Source: JBEKIK01 sp050013075 (GTDB lineage: Bacteria > Planctomycetota > Planctomycetia > Pirellulales > Thermoguttaceae). From it: a stretch of 21,044 nt of DNA. Position numbers and translations under genes: made by a program. The notes under the pieces are model-generated. The model saw only the letters and a program-made list of their open reading frames with translations, searched no databases and was not told the DNA's origin. Of the stretch, positions 1 through 6,296 are shown in pieces. The stretch is taken from assembly GCA_050013075.1 (NCBI GenBank), contig JBEKFZ010000073.1, forward strand, positions 1-21,044, read 5' to 3'. Position 1 is the first letter of the stretch; each line of letters begins with the position of its first letter.

Positions 1-964
1 GCTGTTCCTGGTGCGACATGCCGCAGTTGATCACCAGTAGCGGCTCCGCCCCCAGATCCTCGCAAAGCTGGAGATATTCGTGGAATCCCAGGCCGTTCGT
101 GGAGAAGTATTGCCATAAATTCCACTGGTTGCGGCGCTGGGCCGGTTCGCCGATGGTGCGTTTCCAGCGCATGGCGTTATCCAGCGTCTCGCCCTCGACC
201 CAGCATCCGCCGGGAAAACGCACGAACGAGGGGTGGAGATTTTCCAGCATCGCGGCCAGGTCCAGTCGCATTCCGTTGGGCCGATCCTTGAAGGTCTTGT
301 GTGGGAAAAGCGAAACCATGTCCATCCACAGCGTGCCCGACGTCCAAGAGCCAATCACCAGCCGGGCCTTGGGATCGGTCGCGTTGGATGTAAGAGTGAG
401 TTTGTAAGTTTTCCACTGCGAATCGACCTGCTCGATTTGCGCTTCGGCGTAGATTGTTTTAAGATCGGTGCTGACCAACGCTGCGCCCACCGGGCCGGCA
501 AACCCGTCGCCCGCTCGAAGGGCGACCGACAAATCGTACTGCGCATCCTTTGCCACGGCGATGCCCCAATAACCATCGTTGGCCACGCCGACTTGGCCCT
601 TACCGTCGAAGGACATTTTCAAACGCAGGGATCGGGGATTGTTTTCGCACATCGGATTGTTCGTGTCGATGGCAATCTCGCCCTTGCCCGAGCCTTCGGT
701 TACCAGGGTCCAGCAATCGGGCTTGTCGGAATTCTCGAACGAGCGGTTTTGCACCAATTCGCCGTACAGCCCGCCGTCGCCGGCATGGTTGATTTCCTCG
801 AAAAAAATGCCGTAAAGCGTGGGACTGACCTTTATGCCCGGCTTGTCGACCTGGATGGTCAACGACGCGCTGCCGGCGGCGGCCGGAGTCTGGGCCTTAA
901 GCGGAGTAAACGAAATGGCGAGTTGAGCCAATATCACGGTACAAATAGGCAAGCAGCGTTTCAT
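1..964 (-). CDS. Secreted GH51 alpha-L-arabinofuranosidase, 5' part only
   Basis: The reading frame stays open from an ATG at 964 down to the window edge, giving 321 codons of an N-terminal fragment. Residues 1-24 form a signal peptide (KR, hydrophobic core, cut near LKA-QTP). Residues about 35-75 carry the GH51 opening (SPTLYGIFFEEINHAGDGGLYGE). A jelly-roll-like insert follows, and near residue 250 the motif FVRFPGGCWVEGETLDNAMRWK begins the catalytic barrel, continuing to LLVINCG. The catalytic Glu residues lie beyond the edge. The enzyme would release arabinose from arabinan or arabinoxylan outside the cytoplasm. The start is set by AAAAGGAG at 974-981, 9 nt upstream; a second in-frame ATG at 973 touches that site and is unlikely. 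Family assignment is strong; exact substrate is inferred. Confidence 0.5.
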   Translation of the reverse strand, partial: MKRCLPICTVILAQLAISFTPLKAQTPAAAGSASLTIQVDKPGIKVSPTLYGIFFEEINHAGDGGLYGELVQNRSFENSDKPDCWTLVTEGSGKGEIAIDTNNPMCENNPRSLRLKMSFDGKGQVGVANDGYWGIAVAKDAQYDLSVALRAGDGFAGPVGAALVSTDLKTIYAEAQIEQVDSQWKTYKLTLTSNATDPKARLVIGSWTSGTLWMDMVSLFPHKTFKDRPNGMRLDLAAMLENLHPSFVRFPGGCWVEGETLDNAMRWKRTIGEPAQRRNQWNLWQYFSTNGLGFHEYLQLCEDLGAEPLLVINCGMSHQEQ

Positions 965-973
965 AATCGTCAT

Positions 974-981
974 CTCCTTTT
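974..981 (-). promoter_or_regulatory. Ribosome binding site deciding the GH51 start
   Basis: AAAAGGAG on the minus strand lies 9 nt before the ATG at 964. It directly abuts an alternative in-frame ATG at 973, so the start at 964 is preferred. Confidence 0.5.
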
Positions 982-1082
982 GGTGAAAAATGTGGCGATT
1001 TTTGAGCGATGTACGCGATGGTTTGAATTAGAGAGCATTTAAGATAAGGAATAATTTAACCGCTAACTGTTGCAAAGTCCAG

Positions 1083-1120
1083 TACCCCGCAATGCAACAT
1101 TTTAAATGAAGAACGGGGTA
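1083..1120. repeat. Inverted repeat downstream of the kinase gene, weak terminator candidate
   Basis: TACCCCG (1083-1089) and CGGGGTA (1114-1120) are perfect inverted 7-mers with a 24-nt AT-rich loop, just after the stop of the sensor kinase gene on the minus strand. No T-run follows on that strand, so a terminator role is only a possibility. Confidence 0.5.
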
Positions 1121-1131
1121 GATAAAAGGCG

Positions 1132-2439
1132 TCAGCGAACGGTTTGCTTATCGCGCATGCGTGCGGTAATACGGCGGGCCCGATTTTGTTGGGTCCAATG
1201 CGGCGGGGGCAGGGCGTGTTCGGCCGCGCCGGTTTCGGCGCACCGGGAAAGGGTGAAATAGAACGTGGTGCCCGCGCCCGGGGCCGATTCCAGCCAAATC
1301 CGGCCGCCGTGCAACTCGACAATCTTGCGGACGATAGTCAAGCCCGCGCCAGAGCCTTCGTATTTCTTCCGGCTGTGCAAGCGGCGGAAGATGGTGAAAA
1401 TCGCCTCATGGTGTTCCTTGGCAATGCCGATGCCGTTGTCCTTGACATAGAACGCGACCGGATCGGTCGGCACCCAGCCGAGTTCCACGTGCGGCCGGCG
1501 ATTCTCATTGAATTTCAATCCGTTGGATATTAAATTACACAATACCATGCCGATCAGCGTGGCATTGCCCACTACCGGCGGCAACGGTCCGGCAATACGC
1601 ACCGCGGCGTTGCGGCGCTCGATTGACGGGCGGAGCATTTTCAGCAGATTAGCCGTCACCGCGTTGAGGTTCACGCGGGTTTTAACGGCCGCTTTACGCC
1701 CGACCCGGCAATAAGTCAGCAGATCGTCGATCAGGTTTTCCGTGCGATCGCAGAGATGGATCGCCGTTGTCAGGCGGCGTTTGCCTTCGGCGTCGAGTTT
1801 GTGCCGATAATCCTCCAAAAGGATTTCGCAATACGAACTGATGCCCCGCAGCGGCTCTTTCAGATCGTGGGAGGCGATATAAGTAAAATCTTCCAATTCA
1901 TGGTTTATGCGATCGAGTTGTTCCATGCAAGAGCGCAACTCGGCGGCTTGTTGTTCGAGCCGGGCACGTGCGGATTCCAATTCCCGGGCGTGACCGGCCA
2001 GCTTCGACTCGTTGGCTTTCCGCTGGATGGCATGATGGATGGTCCGTTTCAATAATCGAGCTTCTAGCGCATCCTTGAACAGGCATTCTTGGGCGCCCAG
2101 GCGGATCACTCTAATCGCAAAACCGTCGTTATTGAATCCCGCAAGCACTATGAGGGGCAAATGCGGCGCGGCGGCGATTATTTTAGATATAGGCTGTAAA
2201 TCGTCGCCGGCCAGCAATCCCAAGTCGATGAGGATGGCATCGAAATGATGCCGCATTAGACTTTCCGAGGCGTTTTCATTTCGATCGGTCCGGCTGACGA
2301 TGAAGCTTCCCTGCCGGCCGTTGCGAGAACTGCGATCAGGGCCGAGCAATTGTTTCAGCCAACGCGAGTCCACGGCGTCTTCCGATATCAGAAGTACGCG
2401 AACTTTTTTCCCGTCGTTCGTGGAAACTCGACTTGACAC
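1132..2439 (-). CDS. Receiver-histidine kinase (N-terminal receiver, HisKA, HATPase)
   Basis: A cytoplasmic signalling protein of 435 residues without membrane segments. Counting from the GTG at 2439, a CheY-like receiver spans about 12-135 with acidic pair E20-D21, phosphoacceptor D72 and K122. A coiled coil (about 150-185) leads to a HisKA domain with H-box SHDLKEPLRG (His 191). The HATPase domain shows N-box NLISNGLKFN, G1 VKDNGIGIA, and G2 GSGAGLTI. The receiver position that usually holds Thr/Ser is Ala (VLAG). The frame is open to a TTG at 2496, but that codon has no ribosome site, whereas AAGGAG stands 10 nt before the GTG at 2439, so the shorter form is chosen. The order resembles phytochrome-type kinases without a photosensor. 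No partner regulator is adjacent, so its input and target are unknown. Confidence 0.5.
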   Translation of the reverse strand: MSSRVSTNDGKKVRVLLISEDAVDSRWLKQLLGPDRSSRNGRQGSFIVSRTDRNENASESLMRHHFDAILIDLGLLAGDDLQPISKIIAAAPHLPLIVLAGFNNDGFAIRVIRLGAQECLFKDALEARLLKRTIHHAIQRKANESKLAGHARELESARARLEQQAAELRSCMEQLDRINHELEDFTYIASHDLKEPLRGISSYCEILLEDYRHKLDAEGKRRLTTAIHLCDRTENLIDDLLTYCRVGRKAAVKTRVNLNAVTANLLKMLRPSIERRNAAVRIAGPLPPVVGNATLIGMVLCNLISNGLKFNENRRPHVELGWVPTDPVAFYVKDNGIGIAKEHHEAIFTIFRRLHSRKKYEGSGAGLTIVRKIVELHGGRIWLESAPGAGTTFYFTLSRCAETGAAEHALPPPHWTQQNRARRITARMRDKQTVR

Positions 2440-2515
2440 GGCCCCCACACTCCTTAACGTTGTACAAACTCGGCGGGCGTTGCCGAAAAGGAACAACGCA
2501 CGCTGCGTCTTAGCA

Positions 2516-2543
2516 ACTTTAGCCCGAACCAGGGGGGCGTCAA
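2516..2543 (-). promoter_or_regulatory. Putative sigma70-type promoter of the sensor kinase gene
   Basis: On the minus strand TTGACG (2543-2538) is followed after 16 nt by TAAAGT (2521-2516), matching the consensus hexamers at 5/6 and 4/6. Transcription would begin near 2508, giving a leader of about 70 nt to the GTG at 2439. This fits the shorter start. It is read by eye only. Confidence 0.5.
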
Positions 2544-2735
2544 ATGAGAAACGGGCATATCTTGCTCAAAACGATAGATCAAAACGAATTCTTCAGGCCA
2601 CCGAATTTCCGAACAATCCGCAGCTTTGGTGCAAACGATATAATCGGGCCATGGAATTACTATTTAGAACCTACCCCAATACCGGAAATGTTTGGAAATC
2701 AAGCAGTTACGATCCCAACAATCCTCGTGAATTTG

Positions 2736-2769
2736 CCCTCACCCTAACCCTCTCCCGGAGGGAGAGGGG
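2736..2769 (+). repeat. CCCTC-type GC-rich palindrome, copy 1
   Basis: CCCTCACCCTAA is followed by a perfect 9-bp hairpin, CCCTCTCCC (2748-2756) / GGGAGAGGG (2760-2768), with a 3-nt loop. The same element occurs in reverse orientation at 16691-16723 with one difference in 33 bases. Related copies lie at 16771-16806 and 20070-20108. It sits about 20 nt past the stop of the minus-strand gene ending at 2790. Confidence 0.5.
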
Positions 2770-2789
2770 ACTTTTAGGATAGGCTCTTA

Positions 2790-3932
2790 TTATTTCTCCA
2801 TCTCTTTTGGCGGCGGCAAAATCTGTTTTACAACCACGTCGTCGAACTCAACCACGCCGGCGCCAAGATAGGCATAGAGCATTACCCGGGCCCACTTGGG
2901 CGAGTATTTGGCGTGCGCGGGGGTGAAATCCTCGGTATGGGTGTTCCAGGTGTTTTTCGGCCCATCGAGATTCTGCTGGCTTCGATAGACTTCGCGGCGT
3001 TGGGCGGTTTCGGGAAGAAACGGCGTGTTCACCTCGTCGTAGCATTTAATGAATACTTTGACCTTCGGCCCGTCGGTTTTCCAGCGGCACTGGAAGCGGT
3101 ATTTCGCGCCTTCCCGGACTGGAAAATAGTCGCTGTAATACATCACGCCTTCGTTATCGCCCACGGAAGAGTCGAATTTGAAGCGGATGATTTTGTTTTT
3201 AGGATTGCCGTCCTCGGCCGTCCATTGGACCAGACCGCCCAGCGGATCGCGCTTCTGGCCGGCGCCGGTCTGAAAATCGCCGCCCACGATGAGATTGGGA
3301 TTCTTATTCCAATTTGCCTCGGCCGTGGGATCGACCGAATAAGTATCACCGGGCCGGCGATGATAAAGTGCATCGAGCATCTGTTTCACGTATAGATGCG
3401 GGATTTCGCTGAGGGATTTGGTCCGGCTTTTCGTCTCGAAAATCACCTTTGGTTCAGGCTCGATGGAAAAATCGACGCACTTGATTACCAGGTCGTAAAT
3501 TTCCCCTTCCGCTTCCGGCGCCCGCTCCACGCTGCCCCAAACGCCGATTTGCCCGTCAAAACCTTCCTTGACGATCTTCTTTATCTTTTCCAGCGAATCG
3601 TCCGGCGAGGGCTGAATGTGATGGCTTTGGCAATAGTCGCGTACGTCCAGCATCGACTCGGGCAGAATAAACCCACCTTCGGCGTTTATCTTCTTCCAGA
3701 TCATATCGCCCACCATCTGCCCGTAGCGACCGTCGTCGAATTTCGATACGAAATCGAAGGGGATTAGCACCTTTTTTTGATCTTCCGCGAATACCGTAGC
3801 CGCAGATAGAGCGATGAATGGAATAAATGCCCTAAATAGAAGGACTCGGATTGCAAATTGCAAATTGCAAATTGCAAATTGCAAATTGACGATGGATCTG
3901 ATTACCGTGTTCCGCATTTTGTTTTTCATCAT
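2790..3932 (-). CDS. Secreted protein: TolB/LpoB-like N-domain, jelly-roll-like C-domain
   Basis: A 380-residue exported protein of unknown function. The start is a double ATG (3932 and 3929) with GGGGAG about 12 nt upstream. Residues 17-29 (NLQFAICNLQFAI) are encoded entirely by a 39-nt heptamer array and sit directly before the signal-peptide core VLLFRAFIPFIALSAATVFA. After cleavage, KKVLIPFDF and the following 150 residues have the alpha/beta look of TolB-N or LpoB-like domains: two-layer strands around GQIGVWGSVERAP and a late helix YVKQMLDALY. From about residue 215, NPNLIVGGDFQTG to VEFDDVVVKQI looks like a CBM4/9-like or galactose-binding jelly roll. The second domain suggests binding of a glycan or envelope ligand; this is inference. 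It lies 78 bp downstream of the radical SAM gene, separated from it by repeats. Confidence 0.5.
   Translation of the reverse strand: MMKNKMRNTVIRSIVNLQFAICNLQFAIRVLLFRAFIPFIALSAATVFAEDQKKVLIPFDFVSKFDDGRYGQMVGDMIWKKINAEGGFILPESMLDVRDYCQSHHIQPSPDDSLEKIKKIVKEGFDGQIGVWGSVERAPEAEGEIYDLVIKCVDFSIEPEPKVIFETKSRTKSLSEIPHLYVKQMLDALYHRRPGDTYSVDPTAEANWNKNPNLIVGGDFQTGAGQKRDPLGGLVQWTAEDGNPKNKIIRFKFDSSVGDNEGVMYYSDYFPVREGAKYRFQCRWKTDGPKVKVFIKCYDEVNTPFLPETAQRREVYRSQQNLDGPKNTWNTHTEDFTPAHAKYSPKWARVMLYAYLGAGVVEFDDVVVKQILPPPKEMEK
3850..3888 (+). repeat. Heptamer array ATTGCAA, 5 units plus ATTG
   Basis: Five perfect ATTGCAA units and a final ATTG, 39 nt in all. The array lies inside the 5' end of the minus-strand gene starting at 3932 and is translated as 13 residues with a 7-residue period. 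Because 39 is divisible by three it leaves the reading frame intact. Confidence 0.5.
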
Positions 3933-3948
3933 ATTCTATTCACGCTCC

Positions 3949-3985
3949 CCGACCAACCTTCGGTCGGTGCCCGGTCGCGGCTAAA
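3949..3985 (-). repeat. TTTAGCC-tailed palindromic repeat, GC-rich form
   Basis: The plus strand holds CCGACC (3949-3954) and GGTCGG (3962-3967) as inverted arms, then GGTGCCCGGTCGCGGCTAAA. The CCGACCAACC start and the GGTGCCCG..CGCGGCT end recur at 6140-6211. On the minus strand the element begins GTTTAGCCGCGACC, linking it to the other TTTAGCC-tailed hairpins in the window. Confidence 0.5.
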
Positions 3986-3990
3986 CTTTT

Positions 3991-4033
3991 TATTCCTATT
4001 CACTATTCCCTATTCCCTATTACCTATTACCTT
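3991..4033 (+). repeat. Heptamer array CCTATTC/A, about 5.5 units
   Basis: Degenerate tandem 7-mers, best phased from 3995 as CCTATTC, ACTATTC, CCTATTC, CCTATTA, CCTATTA, CCTT. The array overlaps the 3' end of the minus-strand radical SAM gene, providing its stop codon (TAG, complement at 4010-4012) and about its last seven sense codons. Confidence 0.5.
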
Positions 4034-5122
4034 CTGTCCGTCGTCCCATGCTTTGGGAACGTAAATGCAATCAGGCTCGGCGGCGAGGAAATCGCCGGTT
4101 ACGGCATACGCCCGGGCGCGGCTGCCGCCGCAGACGTGGCGGTATTCGCACGCGCCGCAACGGCCTGTTAAGCGGTCCGGGTCGCGCAGGGCTTGGAATG
4201 TGGGTTGATTTTGATATACATCGACGACCGAATCTTTTGGGAATCGGCCGCAGCAAAGGGGCAAAAAACCGGCCGGATATATTTCGCCGGTGTGGCTGAC
4301 GAACATTACTCCCTTGCCGTCGCCCACGCCCAAAGGGGCCCGATGCCCGCTTTGCCGAGCGCCGGGGTTGGTTTCCCGCGGTCCGGCCAGCGGATCGCCG
4401 CCGTGTTGGAGCACAAAGCGGCGATAATGCGGGGCTTCGGTGGTTTTTATCGCAAAAGGCCGATGTTGTGCGTGGCGCCAAAGCCTTTCAAAAACTTGTT
4501 CATATTCCCAGGCGGATATGCGCTCCTCTTCCACGCCGCGGCCCACCGGGACGAGAAAAAAAACCGACCACATGGCAATCGACTGGCCGGAGAGCAGCTC
4601 CGCAATTGTCTCGACTTGATGCACGTTGCGGCGGGTAATGGTGGTATTGATTTGGACCGTGAAATTCAACTCCCGGGCGTTTTGCAGCATTTCCAAGGTG
4701 CGTGCGAAGCTGCCTTCCCAGCCGCGGAAGGCATCGTGCGTTTGCGCATCCGCGCCGTCCAGGCTGATGCCCAGGCTGCGCACGCCGGCGTCGCGGGCCC
4801 GCTCGAACGCCTGGCGAGTTGCCAGCGGCGTGGCCGAAGGCGTAAGAGCAACCTGGATTCCCTGCCCAACCGCATGGCGGATCAGTTCGAAAAGGTCCTT
4901 GCGCTTAAGCGGGTCGCCGCCGGTCATCACAATGGTTGGAGGGAGCGGAAAACTCGCAACCTGCTCGATGAGGGCTTTGGCCTGATCGGTGCTTAATTCG
5001 CCGGGATCCGGGAGTTCCCGCGCCGACGCCCGGCAGTGCTTGCATACCAGGTCGCAGGCCAGTGTGACCTCGTAATAAAACATCAAAGGACCGCGTCCGA
5101 AATCGTCTTGGGTATAGTTCAT
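4010..5122 (-). CDS. Radical SAM/SPASM domain protein (TIGR04053-like)
   Basis: A 370-residue cytoplasmic iron-sulfur enzyme. The CX3CX2C motif is C23-DLV-C27-KH-C30, binding the 4Fe-4S cluster that cleaves S-adenosylmethionine; the GGDP motif is at 68-71. A C-terminal SPASM-type region has cysteines near 290, 291, 322, 325, 331 and 352 (CGACEYRHVCGGSRARA) for auxiliary clusters. The overall pattern resembles the TIGR04053 group, relatives of the haem-modifying AhbD/NirJ enzymes; the reaction of this group is not established. The frame is open to a TTG at 5131, but the ATG at 5122 is preferred; neither has a good ribosome site. The last residues (VIGNRE) come from a heptamer repeat. No peptide-precursor gene was recognised beside it, and both neighbours encode exported proteins. 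Confidence 0.5.
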   Translation of the reverse strand: MNYTQDDFGRGPLMFYYEVTLACDLVCKHCRASARELPDPGELSTDQAKALIEQVASFPLPPTIVMTGGDPLKRKDLFELIRHAVGQGIQVALTPSATPLATRQAFERARDAGVRSLGISLDGADAQTHDAFRGWEGSFARTLEMLQNARELNFTVQINTTITRRNVHQVETIAELLSGQSIAMWSVFFLVPVGRGVEEERISAWEYEQVFERLWRHAQHRPFAIKTTEAPHYRRFVLQHGGDPLAGPRETNPGARQSGHRAPLGVGDGKGVMFVSHTGEIYPAGFLPLCCGRFPKDSVVDVYQNQPTFQALRDPDRLTGRCGACEYRHVCGGSRARAYAVTGDFLAAEPDCIYVPKAWDDGQKVIGNRE

Positions 5123-5136
5123 GGAGGGCAAGTGAG

Positions 5137-5161
5137 CAGGGTTCAGGGTTCAGGGTTCAGG
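5137..5161 (+). repeat. Heptamer array GTTCAGG, 3 units plus CAGG
   Basis: CAGG then three perfect GTTCAGG units, 25 nt. It lies 15 bp upstream of the ATG of the minus-strand radical SAM gene, where a ribosome binding site would be expected nearby. Confidence 0.5.
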
Positions 5162-5187
5162 TTTAGTCCCGGAGTTTGCTCCGGGAG
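5161..5187 (+). repeat. TTTAG-tailed hairpin repeat, copy A
   Basis: GTTTAG followed by stem TCCCGGAG / CTCCGGGA around TTTG. It matches the reverse complement of 6219-6245 at 25 of 27 positions. It directly follows the GTTCAGG array. Confidence 0.5.
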
Positions 5188-5196
5188 ATTTTATTC

Positions 5197-5222
5197 CGTT
5201 CCTACGCCGGAGCGTGGGAACG
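5197..5222. repeat. GTTCCCACGC-type hairpin repeat
   Basis: CGTTCCTACGC (5197-5207), loop CGGA, GCGTGGGAACG (5212-5222): an 11-bp stem with one G-T pair. Half of the right arm recurs at 5230-5241 (TGTGGGAACGAG), and a degraded relative appears at 16839-16866. Such GTTCCCACGC palindromes are, to my knowledge, widespread interspersed repeats in bacteria. Confidence 0.5.
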
Positions 5223-5281
5223 AGATAATGTGGGAACGAGAAAGAATTCTTTTGATTGCGAAATCGCAAGCGGTTCAGCTT

Positions 5282-6115
5282 TTAATATGGATACAATCCT
5301 TTCAGTTTTGGCGTTACATTTGGCGTCGATGACAAGTCGGGCAGTTCATATTTTATAGTCACGCCCCGGTCTTTTACCTCGATGCCGCCGAGTTTGTTTT
5401 CCCAAAGCCATGTCCACTTGCGCAACTGGTCGCGGGGCATGAGAATCCGGTCCATGACTTTAGTTCGTTTTTCTTTTTGCCAGGCGCCGTAGTTCCGGGA
5501 GTATTGCCAGATTTCGTGGCGGATGGTGGCCGCCCCGGGACTTTCGCCTTCGTAACTGGTGGGCTTGTCGCGGATGAGCATAACCAGCACGCGCACGGTC
5601 TTTTCATCTCCGCCCAGGTAAAGCGGCACGACCTTATTTTCGTAATGCGGCGATTTTTTGATGTCGTCGATTATGAAATCCCGGGTTTCTTCGTCAACGG
5701 CGGCGTTCGGCGGAAAAAACGGATCGAACTCCTTTACCGGCGCGTATTGAAAACCCTCGATCCGAACACGCTGCTTGGCCAGAATGACCAAGTCGTATTT
5801 TCCCGCCGGCAGGTTCTTGAACGACCATTTGTCGTTGCCTGTTTTCTCGGCCGCAGCGTCAACGGCCGGGGCGTCGATCTTGGCCTTTGGATCGGGCAAA
5901 TTGCGATGGTTGCCGTCTTGGTCCCAGCGTTGGATCGCGCCGACAAAGATCACATTATTCGAATTACTCAGTTCCACGGTCAGTTCGGCCGCAAAAACCG
6001 AGGGAAAAAATGTCCCGCTAAGAAAAATAAAGATTGCAAATTGAAAATTGCAAATTGAAAATTGCAAATTGCGGAGAGTTCCACGTTCTGAATTTTGAGT
6101 TCTGACTTCCATCAT
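5282..6115 (-). CDS. Secreted protein of unknown function
   Basis: A 277-residue exported protein that I do not recognise. It starts at a double ATG (6115 and 6112). Residues 3-13 and 17-29 are encoded by two different heptamer arrays; the rest of the signal peptide is FIFLSGTFFPSVFAAEL, cut after FAA or nearby. The mature part opens with a beta-rich stretch (LTVELSNSNNVIFVGAIQRWDQDGN, then KWSFKNLPAGKYDLVILAK), which resembles a carboxypeptidase-regulatory or Cna-B-like sandwich. An acidic middle part and a C-terminal half rich in Trp, Arg and Lys (IRHEIWQYSRNYGAWQ, RKWTWLWENKLGG) follow. It has no membrane anchor or lipobox. It lies 159 bp upstream of the radical SAM gene on the same strand; a shared transcript is possible but the gap is full of hairpins. 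Confidence 0.5.
   Translation of the reverse strand: MMEVRTQNSERGTLRNLQFSICNFQFAIFIFLSGTFFPSVFAAELTVELSNSNNVIFVGAIQRWDQDGNHRNLPDPKAKIDAPAVDAAAEKTGNDKWSFKNLPAGKYDLVILAKQRVRIEGFQYAPVKEFDPFFPPNAAVDEETRDFIIDDIKKSPHYENKVVPLYLGGDEKTVRVLVMLIRDKPTSYEGESPGAATIRHEIWQYSRNYGAWQKEKRTKVMDRILMPRDQLRKWTWLWENKLGGIEVKDRGVTIKYELPDLSSTPNVTPKLKGLYPY
6033..6071 (+). repeat. Heptamer array ATTGCAA/ATTGAAA, 5 units plus ATTG
   Basis: Units alternate ATTGCAA, ATTGAAA, ATTGCAA, ATTGAAA, ATTGCAA and end with ATTG, 39 nt. It is translated on the minus strand as NLQFSICNFQFAI in the signal peptide of the gene starting at 6115. Length and position match the array at 3850-3888. Confidence 0.5.
6079..6110 (+). repeat. Heptamer array TTCTGAN, 4 units plus TTCC
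   Basis: TTCCACG, TTCTGAA, TTTTGAG, TTCTGAC and a final TTCC give 32 nt of degenerate 7-mers. The last bases form part of the ATG at 6112 of the minus-strand gene, so this array encodes that protein's residues 3-12 or so. It is 7 bp from the ATTGCAA array. Confidence 0.5.
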
Positions 6116-6137
6116 TTTGGATTACGTCCCAAAACGC

Positions 6138-6212
6138 AACCGACCAACCGACCATGCCGACCAATGCTGTGCATCGGTGCCCGATGGTGCCCGTTGGTAC
6201 CCGTCGCGGCTT
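6138..6212 (+). repeat. Tandem AACCGACC and GGTGCCCGNT units
   Basis: Two AACCGACC 8-mers (6138-6153) lead to a degenerate third, then three 10-mers GGTGCCCGAT, GGTGCCCGTT, GGTACCCGTC (6176-6205) and CGCGGCTTTA. The ends match the shorter element at 3949-3985. Both lie just upstream of a minus-strand gene for a secreted protein. Confidence 0.5.
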
Positions 6213-6218
6213 TATAAT

Positions 6219-6274
6219 CTCCCGGAGCAAGCTCCGGGGCTAAACGAAAAATACAACATTATTAACATGAAATT
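6219..6274 (-). repeat. 56-bp TTTAGCC hairpin element, copy B
   Basis: The stem CCCGGAGC / GCTCCGGG has a 2-nt AA loop (plus-strand reading) and continues GGCTAAACG, then an AT-rich tail ACATTATTAACATGA. It aligns without gaps to 20816-20871 at 49 of 56 positions; two of the differences are a C-G pair swapped to G-C inside the stem. It lies in the gap between two minus-strand genes. Confidence 0.5.
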
Positions 6275-6296
6275 CATTAAACCAACTCGCCACTCA

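Larger units (their letters stand above)
2440..2789. other. Intergenic stretch upstream of the sensor kinase
   Basis: About 350 bases lie between the kinase start and the stop of the next minus-strand gene. They hold the putative kinase promoter and one CCCTC palindrome. A 67-codon plus-strand frame at 2544-2747 has no recognisable domain, and its end runs into the repeat, so it is not called. Nothing else is seen. Confidence 0.5.

Noticed and set aside
233..1042. 269-codon plus-strand frame opposite the GH51 gene
   Set aside because: The minus-strand frame gives a clear signal peptide and GH51 motifs; this frame lacks any recognisable domain and is its shadow.
2544..2747. 67-codon plus-strand frame in the gap before 2790
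   Set aside because: It has no homology signal and ends in a CCCTC repeat; composition does not look coding.
3850..3888. Possible CRISPR array
   Set aside because: Units are contiguous 7-mers without spacers, and no cas genes are present.
4010..5122. Radical SAM peptide (RiPP) maturase system
   Set aside because: No short precursor peptide ORF with a ribosome site was found next to the enzyme; neighbours are large exported proteins.
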